A stretch of 64,000 nt of DNA, from the NCBI GenBank assembly GCA_027604505.1, contig JADIIX010000011.1, positions 211,005-275,004 of the forward strand. Reading direction: 5' to 3'. The position numbers and the translations under genes were made by a program. Shown here one piece after another: positions 10,839 to 22,960 of the stretch; position 1 is the first letter of the stretch, and each line of letters starts with the position of its first letter. Source of the DNA: Gonapodya sp. JEL0774 (lineage: Eukaryota; Monoblepharomycota; Monoblepharidomycetes; Monoblepharidales; Gonapodyaceae). The notes beneath the pieces are model-generated. The model saw only the letters and a program-made list of their open reading frames with translations, was not told the DNA's origin and searched no databases.

Positions 10839-12372
10839 ATGGAAACAAGAACGGGTGGCATCGAAGAGACTCTATCAATGCTGGACGAGGAGGCTGCCAT
10901 GCTGATCGAGAGATTGCAGGTGAACGCTGGGTCCTAGGATTACTTACATTTCCAAAATCTGGCAATCATAGTTTCTTCTCAAGGCAATTCAAGTTATCCG
11001 ACAGCAAGTAGTGAGCAACCTGAATCAAGAAAGCCCTGCGTCTTCGTTTTTCGTGGAAGGAGACACCTCTCCACTGAGAACTACATCACTGTATCCCGAC
11101 AATCCATCACTTGGAACCGGGTTTCCTCTCGTACCTGTTGTCACCCTGATTCGAGAGGCAACCGCCCAATGTCCACTTTGTTTGAGAATACTGACTTGTG
11201 TAACAGAGGAAATCGATTGGGATCTTGACCAATCCACACTCGTTTACACACAGCGAGAATCAAGGCCCCCCGTTACACAATCATTTTGTCCATTCGTGAC
11301 TCACTTTCGCGAGGATCACGAACTGTCGCCGGAGATTTGTCCTGATGGGTTGTATAAGTACAAGTGTCCCATGCCCGAATGTCAGCGAAGGGATGTAAAA
11401 AAACACAATCTTTACTCTCATCGTAAGTTTAAGGAACATTGTAGTTGTGTTGAAACACTATTAGAGAAGTTTTATGCTTTGCAGTCCTCACCGAAGCACA
11501 TCATGGAGCCAACAAGCATTTCGTTTGCTCCCCTTGCAAAACAGTTTCTTTCCGTGACAGAGATGCAGCGTTAAAACACTTCCGTGACACGCACCACATG
11601 GCTCCTCGCGCCGAACGTAAGTAGCGTTGGTATGATGTAATTCCGTGTGGATGACAGTTGTTTTCAAACGCAGCCCGTCAAAAAACAAGATCTTCAGTGG
11701 CTCATGGTCACGGTGGTCGACGACTAGTCGGGCCAAATTCATTTGGTGAGTTTTGGAGAGTGTTCCTTGACTAGATAGACCCGTGTTGACTAATCTCGTG
11801 GTCCCTACAGCTCGCTCCCTTCCTCGCACAATCATCACCCGCCGTTCATCAAACACTTCCTCGTCTTCCACACACCTTTCGGTCTCAACTAAATCTGGCA
11901 TGGGTTTCATGGGGCTGACTTCGCCACGTTCAAGTTTCACATCTCATTCTTGTGAGTTCTTGTGGCTTTCTCGCATTCCGTAGTGGTCTGTGAATTAATG
12001 TACATTTATCAATTTATTCATTTGGCATCAGCTCTGCTATCAAGCTCAGTAGTTTCAGAAGAGGAAATCAGCTTGCATGGTTCCGGCTATCTTAGCCCTG
12101 ACGCACCGACAAAGGGTATGAATGTTGGGGGTGAAGAGCGCAAAGAATGGGACGTTTTCTTCGGCTGCTCAAGCGCTTACATTGACTCCGAAATGGACAG
12201 CGCAGCTCTTGAAACCTCAAATTCACTCTCAGATTATGTCATCCCAGGTGTGGACAATGCTGATGAGTGGCAGGAATGCAACGTAGTGGAAAGCAGAAGT
12301 CAAAATGTCAGGCCGGCGACACTAGACTCCTGGAACCCGTCGCTGCATCGGAATTCCCCAAAGAGAGTGTAA
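10839..12372 (+). CDS. Cys/His zinc-finger protein, family member 2
   Basis: Six exons join in frame: 10839-10919, 10972-11422, 11485-11616, 11674-11745, 11811-11951 and 12032-12372, giving 405 residues. The N-terminus is amphipathic and likely coiled ('LDEEAAMLIERLQFLLKAIQ', about residues 15-35). The modules are 'CPLC' (about 83), 'SFCPFVTHFREDHELS' (about 120), 'YKYKCPMPECQRRD', and after the intron 'HFVCSPCKTVSFRDRDAALK' ending in 'HFRDTHH', a classical C2H2 spacing. The C-terminal third is Ser-rich, then acidic. The module order and the phase-1 intron before the last finger match the gene at 2207-3429. A DNA-binding or regulatory role is inferred only from the fingers, and no named family was recognised. 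Confidence 0.72.
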
Positions 12373-12855
12373 GTTGTAGGAGAGTTCAGACTCAAGGTGC
12401 TTTTGTTTTACATATTATTATACTCCAAAAATACAATTTCGCACAAAAGTGAGTCAGGAGCAACGCTACATATATAACGGCGGGCACAGTAATACTCTCT
12501 GAAAAAAAGATGATCAGTTAGGTTTATCTGCTTGTGGGTGTGAAGCTTTTTAATCACCGTGAACCGCATTGACTCCCGAGTTGCGTCGCTCACCAGTTGA
12601 ATTTATTGTGGTGCTTGACAGGTTGATTCAACAACTTCACTTTAAGAGCACGTGCAAACGGTCCTTCGGACGAAACAAATTTCATAAGCACCTTTGAAAT
12701 CATACTTCGGGAACTACATCGCAACTCGCACCTCGATTCGCAATTCCAAATGGACGTTTCACCGGTGTCGGATATTTCCTGCTAGTCCGCGGTCGCTCCT
12801 CTTCAATAAGACAATAATCGTTGAGCCAAGCTTCGTAGGAATTCTTCAGGGATAT
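12373..12855. other. Intergenic, no supported gene
   Basis: AT-rich spacer between the convergent ends of the Cys/His gene 2 (+) and the unrecognised minus-strand gene. No RNA gene, repeat or terminator structure was recognised. Confidence 0.5.
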
Positions 12856-14121
12856 CTACGGACTTTTGTTGGAATGTAATGGGGCACATATCTTCAAGTG
12901 TCTGATTGCAGTATCCCGATCACGTAACCCTCGCTTGCAGTGGGTGCAATGCAGGTGGTACTTGAGAACTGAGTGTTGTTCCTCTGGAATACACAATCGA
13001 TGAGGGTCATTGATGACTTCCATTAAGCACTTTGCACGCTTTTTCACATACCGCGCAAAACATGTTTTGAACTCAATAAACCATTAGAGAGCCATTCATT
13101 CATGTCTTCGTGAACTGACATGAAATAGTCCACACCTGGTGCAAACTTAGGAACTGCGAAACCGCTGATTACATGGGAACGCTCTGAAGTACCAAAACGA
13201 CCTTGCATACCGGAGTTTGTGAACTGTTCAGGACACCTCCACCACTTCAAACCTTCTCCCTTCAATAACTTGAAGACATCTACATCGTCCGCAACGAAGG
13301 ACACGATGAAATCAACGCAACACAGCAGTTCGAGAGATCTGTGCCGAAGAACCAACCGCGCAAATCCAGCAATGTTGGGGGTGTGTTATCTTGAAAAGTG
13401 TTCGAGAGCAGTGGAGGCATATAGACACGAGTGGCGTTTGTGTATGAGCACAGGTTCTCTATTACGCTAATCGGTAAAAGAGATCCTCCAGAGAGGCAGC
13501 CACAGAGTTATTCCAGACCCACCATTTTCGTCACAAGTGTAGATGCTCCATATAGCCAAACCAAAAGAAATCCGGGAAACATCTGTCGGCCCATTGAAAG
13601 AGCCCAAGGATTCAAACAAGACACTCTACAAAGCAACAAGCGTTCATTGATTGTAAATTAAACGAAAATCAGCGGATCATACCTCTTCGTGGAGACTTCG
13701 TGGTTGGTGTTTCACACAGATGCCGGTCATCGCCCTGAACAAAATCATTAAGTCATTAAGAGTATCAAGCATGTGTTGATTGATGTGAGCTCGAGAATCT
13801 AATTGCATTAGGCGTTCAACGTTGCTGCTCTGAAAACGGGGGTTCTTGAATCATAAATGCTGAAGGGCATGACGACTGTGATATGTACCTTCCACTCTAC
13901 CAGTGATGTTCCCAAGAACGGTGTCATCCAGTCAACGTATTTGCAACTTTCTGGTTCGATTGTGGTGGGAGCTGCGCCATGTTGAACATAAACTGATTGC
14001 TCAAATAGGTGGGCTTTGCTGTGGGGCAGATGGCTGGACTTATCTCGAATAAGCGATCTTGTCCAACCACATGATCACTTATTGCGCTGGCCTCAGACGG
14101 CTTGGTAATCTCAGGCGTCAT
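12856..14121 (-). CDS. Unrecognised multi-exon gene with a zinc-finger-like C-terminus
   Basis: Several minus-strand frames with plausible GT-AG borders follow each other. The chain starts with 14121-13930 ('MTPEITKPSEASAISDHVVG' onward). Next come an exon ending in 'TPFLGTSLVEWK' and an exon 13830-13683 with 'NVERLMQLDSRAHINQHMLD', then 'LNDLMILFRAMTGIC'. A long frame at 13355-13060 follows with 'GRFGTSERSHVISGFAVPKF'. The last frame ends at 12856 with 'HCTHCKRGLRDRDTAIRHLK' then IC. The final block resembles 'CSPCKTVSFRDRDAALKHF' of the neighbouring Cys/His gene. At least one join (near 13070) needs a frame change that I could not assign to a splice, so this may be broken. Function unknown. 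Confidence 0.4.
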
Positions 14122-14447
14122 TTTATATACTAGTCATCATAAATCACATTAGCAGGATAGTAGTAAAACAATAGTTGCTCATCCACGTCGCCGTGTTCGA
14201 CGCTCTTCAAAGTCCGAGCACTACCCTTTGAAAAATGCAAAAACAAGCCATCCTTTCAATGCTTGCGTCCATTATCTTCTTCTTGGAGTGAACACTGTCG
14301 ATTGTATGGTGGTGGGTTGGCGAGGTGGTGCTGGCACAAGTTTGGTGGGCAGAAAACAAGACTCCAAAGTGGTTCAAGATTCGTACTTTCGCCCTGTCGT
14401 CTTTTCGCCCTTTTTCCCCTTTGCCTATTTCATCCTGCCCTCCCCGA

Positions 14448-17400
14448 ATGGGCCCTCAATTGTCCCACGCTGAACTGACCGCCCTCCGCGATGAATTTAA
14501 GTCGGGTCTGGAAGACTTGACACAGAATGTTCGACCTCTCATTCTCGCTCTCACAACGGTGGCACAAGAGAATCAGCAGGCTGCGCCAATTATCGTAGAA
14601 GCTATTGAGGACCGAATTCGAACGGTGCGTGTTGACGGAGCGGTCGCCCCATAACAAATCCCCTTGCAGCCATCCCAAAGCAGCAGCAAGGAGCGATGAA
14701 TCTATTAAAGCCGTCTTCAAGGATGGCATTTTGAGCGAGGGGTGCCAACGGAAGGGTACAACACGCCCACACAAGTCATTTCGAGGAACTGCTCAATTTT
14801 CAGTTTCAAAGCTTAGGGTCTATCAGCTGTGTGCCACCACCTCTTTCTCAATGACTCCACATACCTGTTGTCTCTTTGAACATCGATACCCCACCTCCCA
14901 GGCACCCGCACCCCAAAAACTCCCATCCCTCTACCTCATTGACTCTATCTGTAAGCTCATCGGCCCGCCGTATCCCCCCCTCTTCTCTCGCAACATCGTC
15001 GCTGTCTTCTCTTCCGCCTACGCATCTGTTGATCCTGAGACACGAGACAGAATGGAGAAAATGATTGGTACATGGGGTCCGCAGAGACTACCCGGCATAG
15101 GAGGCGGCATGACGCCAGGGGTGTTTGGGAAGGAGGTTATTGGCAGGTTGCAGGGGGTGGTGAGAGGATTCAAGGAGGCCGAGTGGAGAGAGTCGGAGGC
15201 GGTAGGCCGGGGCAATTCATGGACTGGTGGCTTTGGACGAGCAGGCAACAGCACCACTACACCTTTACCTGGTCTTGGCGCCACCATGGGCGTGAACTGG
15301 GATTCTTCGGGTTCTGGGTTGCTTCCAAGCTTGAGTGGTATTGGTGTAAGTATCCACTGATCGCTCCTGTCTTTTGAATACTTGATCTAACTGGCTACTT
15401 CTTTTCTCCGTTCGCAGCGGCACCCGTCTCGTTCCCCCACACCTCCGTCATTCCGAGCGTTCCAGAACAGGGATAGCCCGCCCCCTATGGCAGATGTTGG
15501 CGGCAGAAGTGCGAGTTACGATGGAAATGCAGTTGGGCGATTCGCAACTGGATTATCGAGCGTGAACAACAGCATTAGCGGAGGTGGAGGGGGGTTCAGA
15601 CTAGAAGTAGGGGATAGTGTTGGAAGAGGAACCGGCTTAGGCACGGGTACAGGTTACAGCGCGGGTGCGGGGGTGAGTATTACTTCGAGCAGTGACGCGG
15701 GACGTGCTGGTTCGCGGGGGTACTCCGGTTATTCGAGTATGAGGATGGGAGGGATCTGGACTGAGGTGAGTTGGACAGGTTATGTGGTTTGCGGGAGGGG
15801 TGGGGTTGATTTTCAAGGAGGTGGGGGCTAGGGACCAGGAGTATGATGGAGGAGTCGAGAAGGCCCTGAGCTTTGGAGGCCGACGAGGGCCTCGGGACAG
15901 TTGGAATTTATTTTTATTCGCACATGCACAAAAAAGACTTTACATGCACTGCGCCTTCCAGAGAGCAAATTGACAACGAGAACACAGAGCAAAAAAAATC
16001 AAACAACAAAAGAGGATAAGAGTAGGAACAAGAACGAGAAGCATCCCCCCCGAAAAAAAGATATTCAGGCAGCTGACAGAAACAGAAAAGTCTCGCGCGA
16101 ACAAAGGTTCGAGGGGGCGTTGACATCAGAGTTTGCAAGAGTGATTCTAGGTCCGGGAGAGGTGTTCAGGATTTTTGCCGTAGAATTTAGCTCTTCTAGC
16201 TCGTTTTCATACTAGTTTTTATCCCTTTTCCGAGTTGTTTGGTCGTGCGGTGTGGTTTTGTGCCTGACTCTTATTGGAGGAGTTCCCACGGTGGCACACT
16301 TCTGTTGGAACTCTTCGACACGCACATACGTTATTTTTCTTACTATTCCACATCTCCAATCTACCCCTACACCCTCTCTATTATTGCTTCCCTCTTATGC
16401 GATACTCGTCATGGCGGCAGATCAGATCTTGGAGCTCGCATTAAACCATCTAGTCTCGCCTTGCTTGGTGTTTCTGTTGGCTTTCTGCTCTCATCACATT
16501 CCACCTGGTTCCTTTCCTCACTCTCACACAGCTCTTCCCGCCATACCCTTATCCCCCACAAGTTTCCCGATCCCTCGAGCCCGTAGTGGACACCGGGCTA
16601 TTAGATCTAGAGCTTAGAGCATTAATGGAGGCTAAAAGTGCCATGGCACGGAGTTATCCGCAAGGGAGAGGGGAGGGACCCCAGTTGGTGGCGTTAGAAG
16701 GGGTGAGTTATTTTCTGTTGGTGTGGAATTTGAGCGAGTTTGTGGAAGGAGATGGTGGTGGATGTGATAGTGAAGCGTCGTACCATCACGGATCGGGGAG
16801 GAAGTTTGGATCGGTGTTCGTTTCTGGGGTGACCACTCTCGCCAGACAACTCGCTCATGTTACCCGACACTTCATCCACGCACACAGCTTTACAAACTTC
16901 TCCACTCCAATACACTTGACAATGCTTCACTTGTCGTTATAGCCACACAAATCCATGACGTATTCATCTCGACATTTCCATCTGCCGCAGCAACGGCTTT
17001 ACATCCGGTGCAAGTGCCACCACCTGCACCGACTTTGCCGCCTCCACTACCGTCTCTGCCGGGTCTCCCGGGTCTCGGACTTGCTGGTGGCGTGCCGATT
17101 GGCGTGGGGTCGGTCTCTGGGATCGTGCCTGGTTTAAACGGGGTCGCAACACCGCCTACTGTTCCTGGCTTAGTAGGCTCCATCTCTGCGGCTGGAGGCG
17201 CAGCGGCCGCGCTGGCTGCGGTTGCGGCCGCGTGGCCTGGTGCCAGAGGAACCACTCCGACAATGGACACTGTGACGGATGAGGGAGGTTGGGACAAGAT
17301 GGAGAAGGACACGACGAGCTTGCCGGGGAAAGAGAGATATAGAGTGAGGATGACCACCGAGGATATCAATAGGTGGGTTGGATCGCAGGCAAAGTTCCTC

Positions 17401-18197
17401 AAACGATGCTAGGCGTAACTAACTTGCTGGGAGATCACAGGCGACGTGAGCCCCCCCCATTCCATCTTCTGTATAATGTTCTTTCTATTCAATGCCGACA
17501 GTGCGGGTTCCGCTTCCTACCGTCCGAAGACGGCAAGCAGCGATACTCCGCCCACCTCGACTGGCACTTCCGACAGAACCGCCGTGCTCGAGAAAAGACG
17601 CGCAAGATCGTCGGTAGAGACTGGTACCTACCAGAGGACGACTGGGTGAACACGAGAGAACTCGCAGCGGTAGAGGAGAAGAATCCATTCGATGGCGCAC
17701 CTGGCGCTGGAGGTCCTGTCGGATTCGAAAAAGACGATCTGGGAAAAAAGGAACCCGAAGCGCCACAGCCGAGTATAAAAGCACCGGAAGACGATGCGGT
17801 AATTGCGGCGGGATGTCCCATATGTGGGGAGAAGCTGGAAAAATATTGGGATGAGGATGGCGAAGAGTGGATGGTGAGAAATGCAGTTTGGGTGGACGGA
17901 AAGGTGAGCAGATCTATTAAGCAGTACTTACCGAACGTGTTTCTGAGTATCACAAGCCGCAATTTGTATGCCTTGGTTCCTCACAACAAGGTTGTCCACG
18001 CAAAGTGTAACGCCGACCGAATAGTTCGGCTTTTGCAACAACAGTCCTCAACAGAGCACCCCGAACGATCAAGCACCCCTCTTGGAAGTGTCAAAATGGA
18101 TGATAGGTCGCGAGGACTGAGTCCCGGCCCTGGCATCCTTGGAAAGCGAAAGGCGGATGATGGTATGGAGGCAGGGGTGAAGAAAGAGAAGATCTGA
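14448..18197 (+). CDS. PCF11: mRNA cleavage and polyadenylation factor Pcf11
   Basis: Scaffold of cleavage factor IA. It binds the RNA polymerase II CTD and promotes 3'-end cleavage and termination. Exons 14448-14624 and 14902-15345 encode the CTD-interacting domain: 'ENQQAAPIIVEAIEDRI', 'KLPSLYLIDSICKLIG' and 'FSRNIVAVFSSAYASVD'. Exon 15418-15765 is Ser/Gly rich. After a poorly resolved stretch, 'LLDLELRALMEAKSAMARSY' (16600-16670) fits the post-CID helical region, followed by a Pro-rich linker. The C-terminus has the two Pcf11 zinc modules: 'QCRQCGFRF', 'HLDWHFRQNRR' and 'RDWYLPEDDW', then 'CPICGEKLEKYWDEDGEEW' and 'VDGK', spliced to 'VVHAKCNADR'. The stop is at 18195-18197. Exons between 15766 and 16580 are not settled. 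The domain order leaves little doubt about identity. Confidence 0.92.
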
Positions 18198-18491
18198 GGC
18201 ATCTGTTTTGCCATCGTGAGTGCGAAGCGGAATATATTTTGCATGTAGAAGCAGAACTCCGTGTATTGACAAATTGAAATACTGTACAAATTGATGCAAA
18301 GAAGAGACTGCAAGTTCCCGTTTTGAGGGTATTTTTCGGGGGGTTGTAATCCGCTGTGAGGATCGTAGGAAATTCCGTTTTCTGTCTCCAGATTCCACGA
18401 ATAATAGTGCTGGGTGCTGGTGCTATTTTACATGCACAAAGTGAATGGAGTCCCCAATTCCTAACCGGTTGACGATACGACCATGCTGAGA

Positions 18492-19154
18492 TTATGGATA
18501 TGGGCCACAAGATCGGGTTTCGCCCAAATGCCAATCACCCGGTGACTCGATAGGCTGGTCATTGTCTTTCCAATGGTCGAAAAAGTCTGGGAACTCGGAC
18601 TCCGTTGGAGAAGCCACCAATAATACATTTAAAACTCTGGGTATCTCAATCGGTGATAGTGGTGGCGTATAATTGAGTGTATTTGGTGGAGTTGCGGGGT
18701 TGCATGAAGAGGAGTAAAGTAATGGCGGAGTGGACTGTTCGGAGAATGCATCTGTTGCAAATGACAATGATGGAGGAGATTCATCAATAAAGTCGATGAC
18801 GGCTGTCTGCTCTTCAAAATAGCTGTCCGGAGATGGCAATTTCAGGTCAAAAACCGAGCCGTGGGCATTTCTCAGTCTGGTGGTTCTGATGATTGAGGGA
18901 ACAAACCATGAATGCAGAAACAGTGCGTCCCCAACCAAAACCCCAGTATCTCACCTACTCAAAAAATAAGCATAAGGCGTCATTGCAGTGACTGCTGAAC
19001 GAAATGGCACCGGGGTAGACGACCGTCCCAATTCCGATGATGTCTCCTCCTCCAGCGTAACTGATGTCCACGAAAAGGAGCTGCTCACGCCGCAGTCTAG
19101 CGTAGCCGTTGAAGAGGGAGATGAAGGAGTCTTCGGAATTTCATCCGGAGCCAA
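18492..19154 (-). CDS. Hypothetical Ser/Pro-rich protein, two exons
   Basis: The minus frame at 19154-18955 ends 'MTPYAYFL' at a GTGAGA donor. A second frame continues from about 18885 ('TTRLRNAHGSVFDLKLPSPD') to a stop at 18492, with acidic and Ser/Pro-rich text such as 'DFFDHWKDND'. No domain was recognised and no convincing ATG was found, so the 5' end lies further upstream or is missing. It converges on PCF11 with about 300 bp between stops. It could be an orphan gene or a fragment. Confidence 0.35.
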
Positions 19155-19285
19155 GAGTGCAGCATCCGTGTTCTATTCAAAGTTTTGTCAATTCAAATGG
19201 TTCGAGGGCCACCAGGACAATCATCACCTCACTCAACTCACCCTGCAAGACTCTGAACAATAAAGGTCTCCATCCGGAACCCTAA

Positions 19286-19985
19286 GAGAGCATTTGATAC
19301 ACCAGTTCAGGTCCATGAATGAATTGCGAGTCTCGGAGGGAGGAGTGGCGTCCCCAGTCAAGAGTGGAATCCCCCGTTCGCTTCGTCTTTCGATCAGAGC
19401 CGACTATGTAGCCTGTCGACTTCCGAGCTCAAAAAATTTACTGTCTTGCGAATGAGCTGTGAGTTTTGACAAAACAAAGCAAATCGGAGGTTGCACTTGT
19501 TCCATTTGTGGGATTCATTGGCTGGCCGTGGCGCGCCACGCACAAATCATGCGAAGACATGTTGTGTCTCCCATCCTTTTTCGTTGCAACCAACTATTGA
19601 TCAATTGGTTGGCGTCACTGGCGGCGCTTGGTTCACCACCTAGTCAATGAAACTCAAGGGGGACTTCGAGTTCAGCTTCCATGTTATGTCTTCAGCCATT
19701 TTTATATGGATGCAACAATCAATGTTTGCTCAGAATACAATCTCCCAGTGCGTGGGCTGGAGCAGTCTGAAAAATAGTAATCTCTACCAAAACTACAGCT
19801 CGTGTTTTTATCACTCCCAACACGCCTTCTCCGCTGATTCTCGACATAAAACGTAATACAATATTTCGACATGAGCATATTCAGCTTGCTTAGCGTATTG
19901 GATCAGCCTTGGAGCTCCGTGGAGCTCTACTGAAGTTGACCACAGTCTCGGATTCTTGTATACATTCCCGTGTACTTTAATCGAA
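19286..19985. other. Intergenic and presumed RQC1 promoter
   Basis: No coding chain was recognised on either strand in these 700 bases. The presumed start of RQC1/TCF25 follows at 19986. Confidence 0.5.
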
Positions 19986-22960
19986 ATGTCTCGACAAGTT
20001 CGAAAGATTCTCAAGGAAAAGGAACGTGCACGAATTAGCGCCGAAGGCCCGACCGAGCATGAAAGTGAAGAAGATGAGGCAGTGAAACCAAAGGCCAATC
20101 TTTTCACCCTTGTAGGTTCTGAATGGAATATCGCCCAATTGGAGACGATTCTAAACATAAACACCTGTTGAATGAAATTAACACCTTGATTCTACGTTCT
20201 TCTTCGGATCTGGATTTCTGTATATGACGTAGTTAAATGTGGGAGGTGAAGAAGGTAGTTCCAATTCAGAGGAGCTGACGATGAAGCAGGCGGACGACAC
20301 TAACGTGGATGAAACTAGAGAGGATAGGGAATCACCTGCTTTGACGGTGGGTTCGACTCGTACTACCCACTGTTGGCGGCTCCTGAATTCCAGTTGCTGG
20401 CCATCACCTCAACAGTCATCTCAATCTAAATCGACAACCTCAAACAAAAGTAGGAAGAAGAAGAAGAAGGGTAAGGTTAGAACATCAGGAAACGCCCCGG
20501 AGCCAGCATCTGTACGGGAAGCCCAAGGTGGGGAAGAAGAGGAGGATGAGATTGATCGCGCAGTACGCGAATTGAATGCCAAGTGAGTAAGTCACCCGAC
20601 TTACGCTCTAGGTCTTCCAATGACTGATGTTAGCATGCAGGCTGGGTCCAATGGTCGTCAAGTCCCCTCCCCCCACATCTTCCGCAGCGCGGCCATCTGT
20701 TTTCCTGAAGTACCGATCCTTGCTTTCCGCCAGTCCCAAATATCTCGACCCTGAAGCCGACTTGCGCCGCCTGCTGGGACAGAATTTCGATGACGGTGCT
20801 CACCGGCGCCGTGGTGCACGGCCAGCGCCTGCGGGTGTTCGCGGAGCACCAACGCGTATGAAGAAGACGGTGCTGGTGAAGCTCAATCAAGAGTGGCCAA
20901 GGTTAGAGAGGCTTGGTCTGGAGATGGAGTTGGTCACCACCGTGGGCGAGGTGAACGTGTTCGGGTACTCCCACGGCTCAAAGTACATGGAGATTGAGAA
21001 GGCGTTCATAAGCGCAGTGTGTGAGTTCAACTCTGACAACTGTCTGGATAACGGGGTGAGGGAGAACCCCCACGAAAACTAATTTCCAACAATACTACGT
21101 TTCATGTTACAGATTCGTTCGACCCCAATCCTCTCGCGAACATTGTTCGAAGACACCCTTATCACGTGTCAACACTTCTACAATTATCTGAAGTGTACCG
21201 ACATTCAGGCGACGCACAAACTGCGGTCGATCTTCTTGGTGGGGTACACTGAGTGACCACTGCTACAATAGTGAAACTCTCCAACTCCTCCTTCCCGCAT
21301 TCCCAGAACGCGCAATATTTTCTCTGGAATATGCCTTCCACCCCCGATTCGCACCATTCACACTTTCTTCTGCAAACGCCGGGTCAGCCACAAGCACGAC
21401 CACCTCATCTCACCCCACACTTCCTTATTCCAATCCACTCAACCGCATATTCTACATCGCGCTCTGCAAGCACGCACAGGCCCTTTCTCGAGGTTCTCGC
21501 CACCGGACGGCGCTCGAAGTCGCCAAGCTAATGCTGAGCACGTCGATTGTCGCTGGACCGGTTGGTGGAACGATACCCATAGATGCCTCCACTGCCGTAT
21601 GGGGAGATGATGGATGGGATCCGTTGGGTTTTTGGAACTTTTTGGATGCCTTAGCACTGAGAGCGGGAGAGGGGAAATGGTTCGTGGACCTGTGCGCGGC
21701 GCTCGACGAGACAGCCGAGGCGTGGTCGAAAGCGCTCGAACAGCACGAAGACCAGAACTGGACCGAAGTTGAGAAAAGTGTTGCGCGGACGGCGGTGATG
21801 CTCAGGCTGCTGCCTAATATGGTCATCGGACGGGCTGCCGCAACCTTTCGTTTCGAAGAGGAGGAGTCCAAGGGACATGGCGAAAGTACCAAGTTACTTG
21901 TAGGTGAGTGGGCGGTAGTGTTCTAAGCTAAGTGTCGTCTCTGTGCCGGTTTAGACACACTGTTCTGTGACAGATGCCCTCAAAGAGTATCCCATGGTTA
22001 TCCCCTTGTTGTATGATAAATTGGAAATTCATGATGAGGAGCCATCGGTCGCTATCATCAGGGAGGAAATTGCGAGCATCGATGCCAAGTGAGTCGAGGA
22101 CTGTTCACCGCGTTCGCAAACGCGAATCTTGGAGAATGAAAATGTGGATGCGTGATAGTGCAAACGTTTGTGAATGCACTAATCCAACTCATCCAACTCC
22201 CTCATTTTCCCAAAATGACTTCATCTCCCAAAATTCGCATTCGCTATATGACCTCCTCGCCTCACCTCTTGTTGCCACGCACTGGTCTGATTCAACATAT
22301 AGGAACCCAACCTCCGTTGCTGGTCGGACCCTTCGCTATTGCAAGGCTTACGCGACGCTCTCGCACAGCATTTGGTCCGCACCCGCGCAGCTTTCGTTCT
22401 TGCGCTCGGCGACCTCCCAACTTTTTGCAGCGAACCCACACCTCAGAGCCAGCGCTACAGCGCCAAGACCCATGCATACTAAAGAGCCCTCCTCCTTCCA
22501 CCGATTCCTCTTTCTGACGGACGACGCTACACTCCAAGCGCTGATCCCTGAACAGCTTCTGGCACGCGGTATGCTATTACACGATCCTTTGCCTCCAGCG
22601 AGAATTCGTTCTCCATACGACGAGTTCCTGGAATTAAACGGCTTGGGCATCGCCCCACCGGGGGGTTGGGACCGGACTGAGGCCGAGGAAGCGGATGGTG
22701 ACAACACTGGCATCGCTGAAAGCCCGCAGAATCAGCCCGAGTTTGGCGTTGCGGCCGACGTACCTGCTGGTGCTTCTGAGCGCTCCCCGGCAGGTGTACT
22801 GAACTCAGTGCAGAACTTGATGCGGTGGTTTAGGGGCGGTGGGACAGCAGAAGCGCTCAGGTCGCTCAATTTGTGGAGGAATGAGGGCGACCCAGGAAAT
22901 GAAGACGACGAAGCAGAGACGGAGTCGGACAATTTTGAGTCGTTTGACGAAGATGAATGA
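19986..22960 (+). CDS. RQC1: Ribosome quality control factor Rqc1/TCF25 (Nulp1) family
   Basis: TCF25/Rqc1 proteins work with Ltn1/listerin on stalled 60S subunits, where Rqc1 guides K48-linked ubiquitination and Cdc48 recruitment. The start 'MSRQVRKILKEKE' fits the family N-terminus. Acidic and Lys-rich text (RKKKKKGK near 20450) follows, then 'RSLLASPKYLDPEADLRRLLG', shown here only in part, and 'FGYSHGSKYMEIEKAFISAV'. A spliced segment gives 'RRHPYHVSTLLQLSEVYRHS', and next come 'FSLEYAFHPRF', 'NRIFYIALCKHAQALSRG' and 'HRTALEVAKLMLS'. The C-terminal half keeps 'LLHDPLPPARI' and an acidic end 'ESFDEDE'. At least five introns are needed (for example near 20105-20235, 21052-21111 and 22090-22157). 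Family identity is clear; exact exon borders are approximate. Confidence 0.88.
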
